Origin: Pseudoflavitalea rhizosphaerae
Lineage (GTDB): Bacteria > Bacteroidota > Bacteroidia > Chitinophagales > Chitinophagaceae
DNA length: 64,000 bases
Reading direction: 5' to 3'
Assembly (NCBI RefSeq): GCF_003991355.1
Contig: NZ_RCSU01000007.1
Coordinates: 277,514-341,513 of the forward strand
Shown here: one piece after another, positions 41,010 to 50,050 of the stretch
How positions within the stretch are numbered: the stretch's first letter is position 1
Layout: every line of letters starts with the position of its first letter
Position numbers and translations under genes: made by a program
The notes under the pieces: generated by a model
What the model saw: only the letters and a program-made list of their open reading frames with translations
Databases searched by the model: none
What the model was told of the DNA's origin: nothing

Positions 41010-41711
41010 ATGCGAAAAGTTCTTAATATTTGTTGGTTGCTTTCCATTGTTATCTCATTGTGCAGTGTAACAACGAATGCCCAGGACGCGGCAGCGCTGG
41101 TGAAGCGGGTGAAAACAAAGCTGGAAACAGTGAACAATTACGAAGCAAATGGCGTAATGAAAACAAATGTGAGTTTCATCAAAGTGCCGGATTCGAAGAT
41201 CACAGTGTATTATAAAAAGCCGGATAAGTTCCGGATCAAAAAGGAAAATGGGATCTCCATCATGCCGAAAGGCAGTGTGAGCCTGAATCAGGGCACATTG
41301 CTGGCCGGAGAGAATTATACAACCGTTGCAGCAGGCACAGGAAAGGTGGGAGATCAGACGGTGGCTATCGTGAAGTTGTTGCCACTGGATGAAAAAAGTG
41401 AAGTTGTTGTTTCCACTCTCTACATCGATGAGAAAGATGCAGTGATCAGAAAAGCTATAACCACTACCAGGAACAACGGCACCTATGAGATCGAAATGAG
41501 TTACGGAAAATACGCATCATGGGGATTGCCTGATAAAGTTGCTTTTATTTTCAATACCAAAGATTACAAGTTACCCAAAGGGCTTGCATTTGATTATGAT
41601 ACCGGAGAGAAGCCCGCTGCAGCAACTGATAAAAATCAAAAAGGAAAAGTAGAAATCACATACTCCTCTTACAATATCAACAAAGGTATTTCAGACAGCA
41701 TCTTCCAGTAG
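41010..41711 (+). CDS. LolA-like periplasmic protein
   Basis: This 233-residue protein has a signal peptide (MRKVLNICWLLSIVISLCSV, cleavage near TNAQD). The mature part is a half-barrel of beta-strands: LVKRVKTKLETVNNYEANGV, then ITVYYKKPDKFRIKKENGIS and a strand-rich second half with DKVAFIFNTKDY. This pattern is that of LolA-like outer-membrane lipoprotein-sorting proteins, which bind hydrophobic chains. The upstream neighbour is a likely lipoprotein, but a direct link is not established. A specific role as the essential LolA is not claimed. Confidence 0.78.
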   Translation: MRKVLNICWLLSIVISLCSVTTNAQDAAALVKRVKTKLETVNNYEANGVMKTNVSFIKVPDSKITVYYKKPDKFRIKKENGISIMPKGSVSLNQGTLLAGENYTTVAAGTGKVGDQTVAIVKLLPLDEKSEVVVSTLYIDEKDAVIRKAITTTRNNGTYEIEMSYGKYASWGLPDKVAFIFNTKDYKLPKGLAFDYDTGEKPAAATDKNQKGKVEITYSSYNINKGISDSIFQ

Positions 41712-41836
41712 ATTTTCGCAGTTGTTTTACTTTCCTGTTTTCAATATCGCAGCGTAATTTGCCGGCTGTTACAGATTGATGTTTATCAAAATGGTAGACA
41801 TTTAGTTGACGGCGATTATATAATTATGCTTCGTGT

Positions 41837-41855
41837 ATACTATTCATATTAGTAT
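41837..41855. promoter_or_regulatory. inverted repeat upstream of the 1482-residue surface protein gene
   Basis: ATACTA (41837-41842) and TAGTAT (41850-41855) form a 6-7-6 inverted repeat in an AT-rich stretch 145 bases before the ATG at 42001. It could be an operator or a chance feature. Nothing else was recognised in the 289-base gap 41712-42000. Confidence 0.3.
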
Positions 41856-42000
41856 GCCGTTTGCAATCCGTACCAGGCTATAGTTCCACTGTCCATCCCC
41901 ATTATCAGTAATGTTTCTCATTCTCCTGCAGAAAATTTCTGTGGAAAACACTTCTATTGCTTTACAGCAATTGAATGAAAGACACCCTTAACACTAAACG

Positions 42001-45000
42001 ATGTGTATGAAAGATCTTTTACGAAAACAGATGATGATGTGGATGTTGGCAACGATCCTGGTTGCCGGTATTACATTGGATGCAAAGTCACAAGCTACAG
42101 TCAGCCGGCCTTTTGCCGTGGGCACGGGTAATTGTGGAGCGGGAACGCAGATGATCCACTTTTACAATTACAACCCAAACAGTAATCAGCTTACGAGCGA
42201 TGTAACACTGAGGTGTACCCCACAGCTCAAAGCGGGAAATATTTCCGGCAGCAACATGTTCAGTTCCTACAATTCAGGAGTGTCTTTCAATCCTGCAGAT
42301 CAGAAGATCTATTACCTGAAGACTGCAACATACATGGGAGAGCCCCGCACTTATGTCTGGAGCTGGCCACTTGGCACCTGTCCGGCAAATTCAGGTAACA
42401 GGCTGGATACAATGCGAACTTTCAGGAGTTATATTCTGGCGATGGTGTTCGATGCTGACGGGAAAGGCTACCTGCTTGAATTCTCCACAGGTTCCGCACC
42501 GTACCAAACATATATAAGATCCATTGATTTTGCAACTGGCGTAGTGGGTGGCAGGGATAACCTGGTGCTCACGGGCGGCGCCAGGATCTGGGATTCAGGA
42601 AGCGGGGATATCACGATCTCACCCAGCGGTCAGATGTACTTTGTGGTGGACAATAAATTGTTCACACCCGATTACAGGAATTATGAAGGTACAGGCAAGA
42701 ACCTCACCACTACCTATATCGATTCCGTAAAAACTTCCGGAAACCTTGTGGGCCTTACCTATTCCAATGGCGAAATGATCGGCACCTGGTACACTTCCGG
42801 TTGTCCGTTCTATATCATCAACCCACTTACAGGTGCGCGTACGAATGTAAACAAACCTACGGGCGTTTATGCCGCCAATGACCTTGCTACGGTAGTGTCC
42901 GGCGTTGGCGCTGCAAAAAGACTGGTTTCGGTTACGCCTACAGGTGTGCCGGATCAATATGAAGTGGAGTACGATGTTTATGTTCAGAACTATGGTAATG
43001 TGCCCATCACCAATGTGAAGGTGATGGACAATCTGGCTAATATAAACGGAGCTGCAAACCTAACCCTCAACAGTGTTTCCTTCGTGAATAACCCTGCGGG
43101 TTTAACGCTCAATGGCGCTTATGATGGTAAAACCAATACCACATTGGTCAACAGTGGCACTATCAATGCCTGGCCTGTTGCAGAGAATCACGCTACCATC
43201 CGCATCAGGGCTACTCTAAGCAATATCCAGGCAGGCGTGATCTACAATAACAGCGCGTATGTGACCGCCACCGGATTCAGCAATGCTGCTTTGAAAGATT
43301 CATCTACCAACGGACCGGACCCTGACCTCAACTCCAATGATAAACCGGATGATGTAGGGGAGAACCAACCAACGCCGCTGTTGATCTCTGTAACGGCGCA
43401 AACGCCGCCCTGTTCCGCATTACAAAAGATCCTGTATACAGAGAACTTTGGTACGGGAAGCAATACCACTGCACTTCCCAAAGCAAGTTCCTCAACGGAT
43501 TATACCGGGTCTACCACGCAACCGTTGATGGTAGACAGATACATGCTCACTTCCAACGCTAATAACGGGGATAATGGAAGGTGGATAAATCTTCCTGATC
43601 ATACAACCGGCTCCGGAAGAATGATGGTGGTGAATGCCGATGCAGACAATAAAATATTCTTCAAAGATGCTATCGGCGCGCTCTGCCCCGGACAACAATA
43701 TTCCATGTTCTTCTATGCTGCATTCCTCGGCAACAGCACCTATAGCACGGTCTGCGACGCCTTCGGCGGCTTCAGGTACCCGCGTGTGATGATGACCATC
43801 AGGGATGCGGTAACAGGCATGGTGATCACACAAATTGCCACAACAGATATCACCAATACTTCCTGGCAGCAATACGGCTTGAAATGGGTGATGCCTCCTG
43901 GTTTTACCAATGGCGTAACTTTTGAATTGTCGAACGATGCACATGGTGGTTGTGGTAATGATATCGCCATCGATGATATCCAATTCGGGTCCTGTGATCC
44001 TATGCCAACTGTATCAACTGTTGCGCCCACTGCGGGTTGTATCGGAGGCGCCACCAATTTCTGGGCCCAGCCCAGTGATCCTGCCGTAATGCCCGGCCCC
44101 AAAGAATTCCAGTGGCAGGTAAGCGCCAACGGAACAACCGGATGGTCCAATCTCGGAAGCGTAACCAGTTCACAGATGTACACCATCAGCCCGCTTGCGG
44201 CAACTGATATCAATAAATACTATCGGGTGATCATGGCAGCCCAGGGAAATATGTCTTCCACCGCCTGCCGCGACACTTCCGATGCTTTCCTGCTGACAGG
44301 TAAAGCCAGTTCCGTTGCTCCCACTTCAGCTTCAAAGAACAAGTTGAGGATCTGCCCTGGAGAACCAGTTACACTTCGCGTCAACGGTGGGACCCTGGGC
44401 ACCAATGCAGTATACAGGTGGTATGCCGGCGGCTGTGGAACCGGAACTGCTGTTGGAACAGGTACTACCATTACCGTTTCCCCTTCATCAAGCACTACTT
44501 ATTATGTAAGGATCGAAGGCGATTGTAACGCCACTTCCTGTGTTAGTGTGGCCGTTCCCGTTATCTGCGATATCGATCGCGATGATGATGGTATCCTGGA
44601 TACAGACGAAAGCGGCGGCATGGATGTATTTGCTGATGATGATTTCGATGGCACCGAAAATTACAGGGATAATAATACCCCCGGCTTTGTGGATACCAAT
44701 GCTGATGGTATCGATGACCGTTACGACCGCGACCTGGATGGCGTGATCAATGCACTGGATCTCGACAGTGATAACGATGGCATTCCGGATGTTGTGGAAG
44801 CCGGCGGCGTAGACGCCAATGGTGATGGCAGGATCGATAACTTCACTGATGCCGATGGAGATGGACTCTCTGATAATGTTGATGCAGCCGTGGGAATAGC
44901 AGGTTCTGCCGGTCTCGGCCTCGCAGATCTCGATGAAGATGGTATCCCCAATCAATTTGATCTCGACAGTGATAATGATGGCATTCCCGATATCCGCGAA

Positions 45001-46449
45001 GCACTGGGAACTGACAATGACAATGATGGAAAAGTGGATGCGTTTGCCGATTCAGATGGAGATGGCTTCGCCAATAGCGTAGACCAGGATGCGAACAACG
45101 ATGGTAATCCTGATGCAGGCCAGAAAGCTTTGCTACGCACTGGTGCGGACAACAACAATGATGGAAGACCGGATTTCTATCCTCATAAGAATCTCGACAG
45201 GGATGCGCGCCCCAACCCATATGACCTCGACAGTGATGGTGATGGCATCACCGATGTGCGCGAAGCGGGTTTCCCCGATGCAGATAACAATGGTCTGTCT
45301 GATGGCCCCCGCGGCGCTGCCACCGGATGGAGTACTGTCATCGATGCACTGGCTGGTCCGCTCGCTTTACGTAATAGCGATACAGATCCTGTGGGAGCCA
45401 GCAACCCTGATTATCTCGACATCGATTCCGATAACGATGGTATCCCCGACAATATCGAAGCGCCTCCTACCGGCAATTACCAGATGCCAATGGGTACAGA
45501 CGCAGATGGCGATGGTATAGACGACAGGTATGATAATATTTCCGGTTTCGGTGGTAACGGAATAACACCCCACGACCTGGATACCGATGGCATTCCCGAT
45601 TATATCGATGAAGATTCGGACGGGGATGGATTGAATGATGTGGTGGAAGGAAATGACTTCAACGGCAACTTCAAACCTGATGATGACGTGAGATTGACCA
45701 ACCAGGATGCAGATGGAGATGGTCTCGATAACCGTTTCGATGCAGACAATTCATCACCCAAAGGTACTTCCCGCTTCATCGGTGCGTTTGGATCTGTGAA
45801 TGGTGATCCTGTCCCGGGAACACGCTCCACTTTGCAGAGTACCTATTCAACACAACCGAACCGCGACTGGCGTTATCTTGGTACTGTATTGGATGTGAAC
45901 ATCCTCAGCTTTACAGGACATCTTCAGAAGGAAATGGTTAAACTGAGCTGGCGCGTTACTTCAGACAAGCCCGTAACACATTTCATAGTTGAACGAAGCG
46001 TAGACGGCGCCAACTTCAGCGGGATCGCAGAAGTTCCTGGCAGCAATAATCTCGACGCTCCTGTAACTTTCAAATACAATGATGATATCAGCAGTCTGAG
46101 TGTGAAAGCAGTGTATTACCGGGTAACGGCGGTAAGTCCTGAGAATGGTTTGAGAACAACACAGGTCCTTACAATCAAACGTCAGGGACTGACCTACGAA
46201 TTAAGCATCAATCCTAACCCGGCAAGGAACAATGCAAGCATCAGCATGAACGTGAAGCGCGATGCCAGCATCGATGTGAATGTGATAGATGCTTCCGGTA
46301 AGGTTGTGCTTCGTCAGAAACAACAGGTATATGCCGGCGCCAACAGTTTCCCGATCGAAGGAATACAAAGGCTTCCGGACGGCATGTACAATGTGATGGT
46401 TAAATCCGGAAACGATATCCAGTACAGGAAATTAGTTATTCAGCGATGA
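42001..46449 (+). CDS. 1482-residue secreted adhesin-like protein with DUF11, calcium-binding TSP3-type repeats and type IX sorting domain
   Basis: Two near-adjacent starts exist (ATG at 42001 and 42007). A signal peptide (core MWMLATILVAGITLD) is followed by a propeller-like region (residues about 35-300) and a DUF11-like domain (about 315-440, YEVEYDVYVQNYGNVPITNV). A MAM/carbohydrate-binding-like domain occupies about 480-665 (WINLPDHTTGSGRMMVVNAD, FELSNDAHGGCGNDIAIDDI), with Ig-like modules to about 860. Residues about 860-1280 hold many DxDxDG(I/L)xD thrombospondin type 3-like repeats (DRDDDGILDTDESGG, LDSDNDGIPDVVEAGG), expected to bind many calcium ions. A fibronectin-like module and a Por sorting domain (INPNPARNNASISM to KLVIQR) end it. 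It is probably an adhesin or surface matrix protein. Confidence 0.9.
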   Translation: MCMKDLLRKQMMMWMLATILVAGITLDAKSQATVSRPFAVGTGNCGAGTQMIHFYNYNPNSNQLTSDVTLRCTPQLKAGNISGSNMFSSYNSGVSFNPADQKIYYLKTATYMGEPRTYVWSWPLGTCPANSGNRLDTMRTFRSYILAMVFDADGKGYLLEFSTGSAPYQTYIRSIDFATGVVGGRDNLVLTGGARIWDSGSGDITISPSGQMYFVVDNKLFTPDYRNYEGTGKNLTTTYIDSVKTSGNLVGLTYSNGEMIGTWYTSGCPFYIINPLTGARTNVNKPTGVYAANDLATVVSGVGAAKRLVSVTPTGVPDQYEVEYDVYVQNYGNVPITNVKVMDNLANINGAANLTLNSVSFVNNPAGLTLNGAYDGKTNTTLVNSGTINAWPVAENHATIRIRATLSNIQAGVIYNNSAYVTATGFSNAALKDSSTNGPDPDLNSNDKPDDVGENQPTPLLISVTAQTPPCSALQKILYTENFGTGSNTTALPKASSSTDYTGSTTQPLMVDRYMLTSNANNGDNGRWINLPDHTTGSGRMMVVNADADNKIFFKDAIGALCPGQQYSMFFYAAFLGNSTYSTVCDAFGGFRYPRVMMTIRDAVTGMVITQIATTDITNTSWQQYGLKWVMPPGFTNGVTFELSNDAHGGCGNDIAIDDIQFGSCDPMPTVSTVAPTAGCIGGATNFWAQPSDPAVMPGPKEFQWQVSANGTTGWSNLGSVTSSQMYTISPLAATDINKYYRVIMAAQGNMSSTACRDTSDAFLLTGKASSVAPTSASKNKLRICPGEPVTLRVNGGTLGTNAVYRWYAGGCGTGTAVGTGTTITVSPSSSTTYYVRIEGDCNATSCVSVAVPVICDIDRDDDGILDTDESGGMDVFADDDFDGTENYRDNNTPGFVDTNADGIDDRYDRDLDGVINALDLDSDNDGIPDVVEAGGVDANGDGRIDNFTDADGDGLSDNVDAAVGIAGSAGLGLADLDEDGIPNQFDLDSDNDGIPDIREALGTDNDNDGKVDAFADSDGDGFANSVDQDANNDGNPDAGQKALLRTGADNNNDGRPDFYPHKNLDRDARPNPYDLDSDGDGITDVREAGFPDADNNGLSDGPRGAATGWSTVIDALAGPLALRNSDTDPVGASNPDYLDIDSDNDGIPDNIEAPPTGNYQMPMGTDADGDGIDDRYDNISGFGGNGITPHDLDTDGIPDYIDEDSDGDGLNDVVEGNDFNGNFKPDDDVRLTNQDADGDGLDNRFDADNSSPKGTSRFIGAFGSVNGDPVPGTRSTLQSTYSTQPNRDWRYLGTVLDVNILSFTGHLQKEMVKLSWRVTSDKPVTHFIVERSVDGANFSGIAEVPGSNNLDAPVTFKYNDDISSLSVKAVYYRVTAVSPENGLRTTQVLTIKRQGLTYELSINPNPARNNASISMNVKRDASIDVNVIDASGKVVLRQKQQVYAGANSFPIEGIQRLPDGMYNVMVKSGNDIQYRKLVIQR

Positions 46450-46471
46450 TTAAGTCTTATTCTATGATCAT

Positions 46472-46646
46472 GGGACTGACTAAAAAGCTACAATCTTAGG
46501 ATTTCGGGGAGCCCACTCGCTCGCCTCCGGCGAGTGAGTTTTGTTTAGTCGCCTCTGGCGACGCGGTGTTCGCCGGAGGCGAACAAATAGAGGTCACTCG
46601 CCGGGAGGCGAGCGACTGCCAGCTCTCCGCCTTTTTAGTCAGTCCC
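46472..46646. repeat. GC-rich multi-hairpin repeat, copy 2, flanked by a perfect 16-bp inverted repeat
   Basis: The block about 46511-46620 is nearly the reverse complement of the block at 13001-13110, with the same four hairpins in reverse order. It is enclosed by GGGACTGACTAAAAAG (46472-46487) and CTTTTTAGTCAGTCCC (46631-46646), a perfect 16-bp inverted repeat not present around copy 1. The whole structure lies between the convergent genes ending at 46449 and 46674. It may be a bidirectional terminator, a MITE-like unit or both. A shared CGGGGAGC string (46505-46512) also precedes copy 3. Confidence 0.85.
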
Positions 46647-46673
46647 CTTATAACAGTGCTGTATAAGCGCGAA

Positions 46674-47141
46674 TTAATTCAATTGCCAGAATGCATAATT
46701 GAGGGCGGTTGCAAAACTGACCCATAGGAGATAAGGAATATTCAACCATGCTGCTATTGGTTTTAACCGGTAGAATCTTGTCAGCATCACAATGATCAAA
46801 ATCCACAACAAAATAATATCAATCAAGGCAGCAGCAGGGTTTTTCAAATAGAAAAACAAGAAGCTCCAGAGGAAGTTGAGCGCAAGTTGCAATCCGAAAA
46901 TAAAAAGTGCTTTTTCTTTCTGAACTCCCGGGGGCTGCTTCCAGATAATGTAGAGTGAAATTCCCATCAATACATACAATACTGTCCATACAGGACCGAA
47001 GAGCCAGTTGGGAGGTGCGAAGGATGGCCGGTTCAGCGTTCTGAACCAGGTATCTACCGATTGGGCCGTAAACCAGCTGGCTATCAACCCTGTGGCTACA
47101 GGAATAGCAATAGCGATTATAAGTTTTAAAATGGGTCGCAT
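46674..47141 (-). CDS. TspO/MBR family membrane protein
   Basis: This 155-residue protein starts at the ATG at 47141 (MRPILKLIIAIAIPVATGLI); the longer frame to 47201 adds a non-hydrophobic stretch. It has five transmembrane helices and the TspO signatures FAPPNWLFGPVWTVLYVLMG and QLALNLLWSFLFF-like NFLWSFLFFYLKNP. TspO proteins bind tetrapyrroles or cholesterol and modulate stress responses. The bacterial role here is not clear. The next gene upstream on the same strand is the lpxR pseudogene, 28 bases away. Confidence 0.92.
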   Translation of the reverse strand: MRPILKLIIAIAIPVATGLIASWFTAQSVDTWFRTLNRPSFAPPNWLFGPVWTVLYVLMGISLYIIWKQPPGVQKEKALFIFGLQLALNFLWSFLFFYLKNPAAALIDIILLWILIIVMLTRFYRLKPIAAWLNIPYLLWVSFATALNYAFWQLN

Positions 47142-47169
47142 ATGATCGTATATATAAATATGTTGCCAG

Positions 47170-48091
47170 CTACCAGTTAAAGCGGAGTGTAATATTACCA
47201 ACTTCGTGGCTCTTTACTCCTTTCACGTAGGCAGACAGGATCTTTTGTGTGAATGAAATACAGAAGTTGCCATGAGACAATACAATGCCATAATCCAGCG
47301 ATGCAGTGAATCTTTTCATATCGGGCGTTACCACTTTGTATTTGTCCAGTACGAAGCCTCCCTGAAGCAATGCATTGTAAGCAATGAACCTGGCCGCGGG
47401 CTTTGCAAAAGCGTATACCTGCCAGCGCCCGTTCCTGCTGGAATTGGGCGGAGTACCGGTCTGCGCCATCAATCCGAGGAAATAAGGTTTCATTTTCCCG
47501 GTGCGCACAATGGCGTAGGTTTCCAGGCCGTCAGTCATTGTACCCGCATACACTCGCGCGCCTCCGATCAATTCAGCAAAGTTATTTCCTGTTACCTGTT
47601 TTTCCACAGCTAATTCCAGGTTAAGGAGAATATCATTGGGCAATTGATTTTCCCATCCCATCGGTTGTTGTGTACCGGTAAGCCTGTGCACGAATTCCTG
47701 TATCTCCCTGGCGCCCGATGCTTCGCCCAGCATGCCACCCATGAGCCCCTGCATAGGGATAATCATTATGGATGGGCGCTTCAGCTTTGGTGTTGTTGGG
47801 AGTGAACACCAGGTGTATGAGGCCAACACCATAAATGTTAATGGCGTTATTGCCGGCTTTGGGAGCCCATCTTTCCAGAAAGAAAGTGGAGTTTTTCTTA
47901 TTGTAGAAATAATCGATGAAAGTGCCTGCTGTATAGGCTTTGTCAGTTCCCTGCCCACGGATATTGATAAAATCTTCATCCACAGAGACCCTGAGCTGAT
48001 TGCGGTATTCTCCTTTCTTTTGTGCCTGCAAAGCATTGGGCCAACCTGTGATCAGTAAAATAGCTGTACAATAAGGCCAGCGCTTTTTCAT
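47170..48091 (-). pseudogene. lpxR: lipid A deacylase LpxR-family pseudogene (internal deletion with frameshift)
   Basis: From the ATG at 48091 the frame encodes a signal peptide and the LpxR N-terminus (VSVDEDFINIRGQGTDKAYT, then HLVFTPNN and NDYPYAG), after which it drifts into an unrelated frame and stops at 47633. The rest continues in another frame from about 47755: GGMLGEASGAREIQEFVHRL, then the beta-barrel to the C-terminal LRFNW at 47173. Family members have about 30-40 residues between the PYAG and GAREIQ segments; here they are adjacent, so an internal deletion has removed that part and shifted the frame. LpxR removes the 3'-acyloxyacyl chain of lipid A at the outer membrane. This copy should be inactive. 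Confidence 0.82.
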
Positions 48092-48150
48092 CCTTGAACC
48101 GTTTAGGAACAATGGACTGAAAAATTATGCCAGGGGATCAGAAAATGGAA

Positions 48151-49254
48151 TTATCCTTCGCTGTCTTCTGATAATTCGATCTTTTCATCCACTGCGTTGG
48201 CGAGAAGCTGGTTGGTTATTTTCTTGAGAGGGTTCTTATGGTTCTCTTTGTATTCGATTCTTTGCTGGATGATATCGATACACTCATAAATGGCAGTGAG
48301 GAATGAAGCGTGATCGGCTTTGTTCTTACCGGCAATATCGAAGGCAGTGCCATGATCGGGAGAAGTTCTTACTGCAGGCAGACCGGCAGTGTAATTTACA
48401 CCTTCGCCGATGGCGAGAGATTTGAAAGGGATCAGGCCCTGATCGTGGTACATGGCCAGTACTGCATCGAACTTTTCGAAATGTCTGCGTGCGAAGAAAG
48501 CATCGGGACTGAATGGCCCTATCACCATCATATTGCGTTTGGCTTCTTTGATGGCTGGTTTGATGATCTCTTCTTCCTCTTTCCCGATCAGTCCTTCATC
48601 ACCTGCGTGTGGATTGAGTCCCAGCACAGCGATCTTTGGTTTATCGATCCCGAAATCGCGGATCAGGGAATTGTTGAGGATATTCAGTTTGGAAAGGATG
48701 TTCTCACGTGTAACATGTTTGGCAGCTTCGGCCAGTGGAACATGCTCGCTGAGCAGCGCTACCCTGAAATTGCCGGAGGTCATCAGCATCAGTACGTCCT
48801 GCATGCCGAATGCATTTTTAAGGAATGGCGTATGACCTGTATAATTGAACTCTGCTGATTGTACATTCTTCTTATGGATGGGTGCTGTTACCAGTCCCTG
48901 GATCTTTTGTTCCTTCAAAGCCTGCACGGCCGCCATAAGGGATTTCACAGCGTATTTACCGGCCACTTCGGTGAGCTGGCCCGGCTGGATATTCACATCT
49001 TCCTCCCAGCAGTTGAAAATATTTATCTGCTTGTGGTTGATACGGGTGAAGTCTTTGATGTTCTGGTAATTGAAATTGGTATCGGGGATGCCTTTGCGAT
49101 AGAAGTTGATCACCTTGTTGGAGGTGAAGATAATAGGGGTGCACATTTCAAGTATCCGGTGGTCAGCAAAGGTCTTGATCACTAATTCCGGTCCGATGCC
49201 ATTCAGGTCGCCGATGGAAATGCCGATTACTGGTTTGTGTTGTTGTGCACTCAT
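48151..49254 (-). CDS. pdxA: 4-hydroxythreonine-4-phosphate dehydrogenase
   Basis: This 367-residue protein has the PdxA signatures GDLNGIGPELVIKT, TAPIHKKN, GHTPFLKNAF (metal histidine), HAGDEGLIGKEEEE and YHDQGLIPFKSLAIGEGVNY. It catalyses NAD-dependent oxidation in pyridoxal phosphate synthesis from erythrose 4-phosphate. It is divergent from rsmA with a 42-base gap; pdxA next to rsmA is a conserved arrangement in many bacteria. A charged C-terminal tail (EKIELSEDSEG) is slightly longer than usual. Confidence 0.96.
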   Translation of the reverse strand: MSAQQHKPVIGISIGDLNGIGPELVIKTFADHRILEMCTPIIFTSNKVINFYRKGIPDTNFNYQNIKDFTRINHKQINIFNCWEEDVNIQPGQLTEVAGKYAVKSLMAAVQALKEQKIQGLVTAPIHKKNVQSAEFNYTGHTPFLKNAFGMQDVLMLMTSGNFRVALLSEHVPLAEAAKHVTRENILSKLNILNNSLIRDFGIDKPKIAVLGLNPHAGDEGLIGKEEEEIIKPAIKEAKRNMMVIGPFSPDAFFARRHFEKFDAVLAMYHDQGLIPFKSLAIGEGVNYTAGLPAVRTSPDHGTAFDIAGKNKADHASFLTAIYECIDIIQQRIEYKENHKNPLKKITNQLLANAVDEKIELSEDSEG

Positions 49255-49282
49255 ATTGAATAATTCAGGGGCCTAAATTACG

Positions 49283-49290
49283 TATTTTTG
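49283..49290 (+). promoter_or_regulatory. putative -7 promoter element (TATTTTTG) of rsmA
   Basis: TATTTTTG matches TAnnTTTG and ends 6 bases before the rsmA ATG at 49297, so transcription would begin at or next to the start codon. It also excludes the in-frame TTG at 49288 as the start. Confidence 0.5.
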
Positions 49291-49296
49291 CTGCTC

Positions 49297-50049
49297 ATGT
49301 ATACACTTAAAAAATCCTTAGGGCAGCATTTTCTGAAGGATGAGAGCATCTGCCAGCGTATTGTGCAGTCTTTGGAGGAATATCCATTTCAAAAACTGCT
49401 GGAAGTGGGGCCCGGAGGGGGCGCTCTTACGAAGTACCTGCTGAAGCTGCCGGGTATCGATTTCCGCTGTGTGGAGCTGGATGATGAGAAAGTGGCCTGG
49501 TTACTGAAAAATTACCCGGCACTGGAGGGAAAGATCATCCATAAGAGCGTGCTGGACATCGATCCTCCCTTTGAAGGCCCCTTCACTGTGGTGGGCAATT
49601 TCCCTTATAATATTTCCACTGAAATACTTTTCAAGGTGCAGGAATGGCGGGCGCAGGTAGAAAGTATGGTGGGCATGTTCCAGAAAGAAGTGGCGCAGCG
49701 CGTGGCTGCCAGAGAAGGCAATAAGGTCTATGGCGTTACCAGCGTGCTGATGCAGGCCTACTTCAAAGTGGATTATTTGTTCGAAGTGGATGAAAACGCT
49801 TTCAATCCTCCCCCCAAAGTGAAAAGCGCCGTGATCCGGATGACGCCACTCAAAGAGCCAGTGAATATCCGTAGTGATAAACATCTTTCCCTGTTGGTGA
49901 AAACTGCGTTCAATCAAAGACGTAAGACCCTGCGGAATGCAGTGAAAGGATTGTTTGAGCCGGATAAATTGCAGGATGGAATTTTCAACAAAAGAGCAGA
50001 ACAATTGTCGGTTGCTGATTTTGCAGCGCTGACATTCATAATGAGATAA
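49297..50049 (+). CDS. rsmA: 16S rRNA dimethyladenosine transferase
   Basis: This 250-residue enzyme (KsgA family) starts [20 protein letters not shown]. It has the SAM motif [14 protein letters not shown], an acidic strand (CVELDDEKV) and the catalytic NFPYNIST (N-x-P-Y). It ends with the rRNA-binding domain ([29 protein letters not shown]). It dimethylates two adenosines in the 3'-terminal hairpin of 16S rRNA. The hydroxyacid dehydrogenase gene starts 1 base after its stop, so they are translationally coupled. Confidence 0.96.
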   Translation: MYTLKKSLGQHFLKDESICQRIVQSLEEYPFQKLLEVGPGGGALTKYLLKLPGIDFRCVELDDEKVAWLLKNYPALEGKIIHKSVLDIDPPFEGPFTVVGNFPYNISTEILFKVQEWRAQVESMVGMFQKEVAQRVAAREGNKVYGVTSVLMQAYFKVDYLFEVDENAFNPPPKVKSAVIRMTPLKEPVNIRSDKHLSLLVKTAFNQRRKTLRNAVKGLFEPDKLQDGIFNKRAEQLSVADFAALTFIMR

Positions 50050-50050
50050 A

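Noticed and set aside
41790..41825. TTGACG close to TATAAT, resembling an E. coli sigma-70 promoter
   Set aside because: The spacing is only 7 bases and Bacteroidota use a different -33/-7 consensus.
44590..45740. Short periodic repeats with GATG/GATGG units, looking at first like a tandem repeat or CRISPR-like array
   Set aside because: They are the codons of DxDxDG calcium-binding repeats in the 1482-residue protein, with variable spacing and no conserved spacer pattern.
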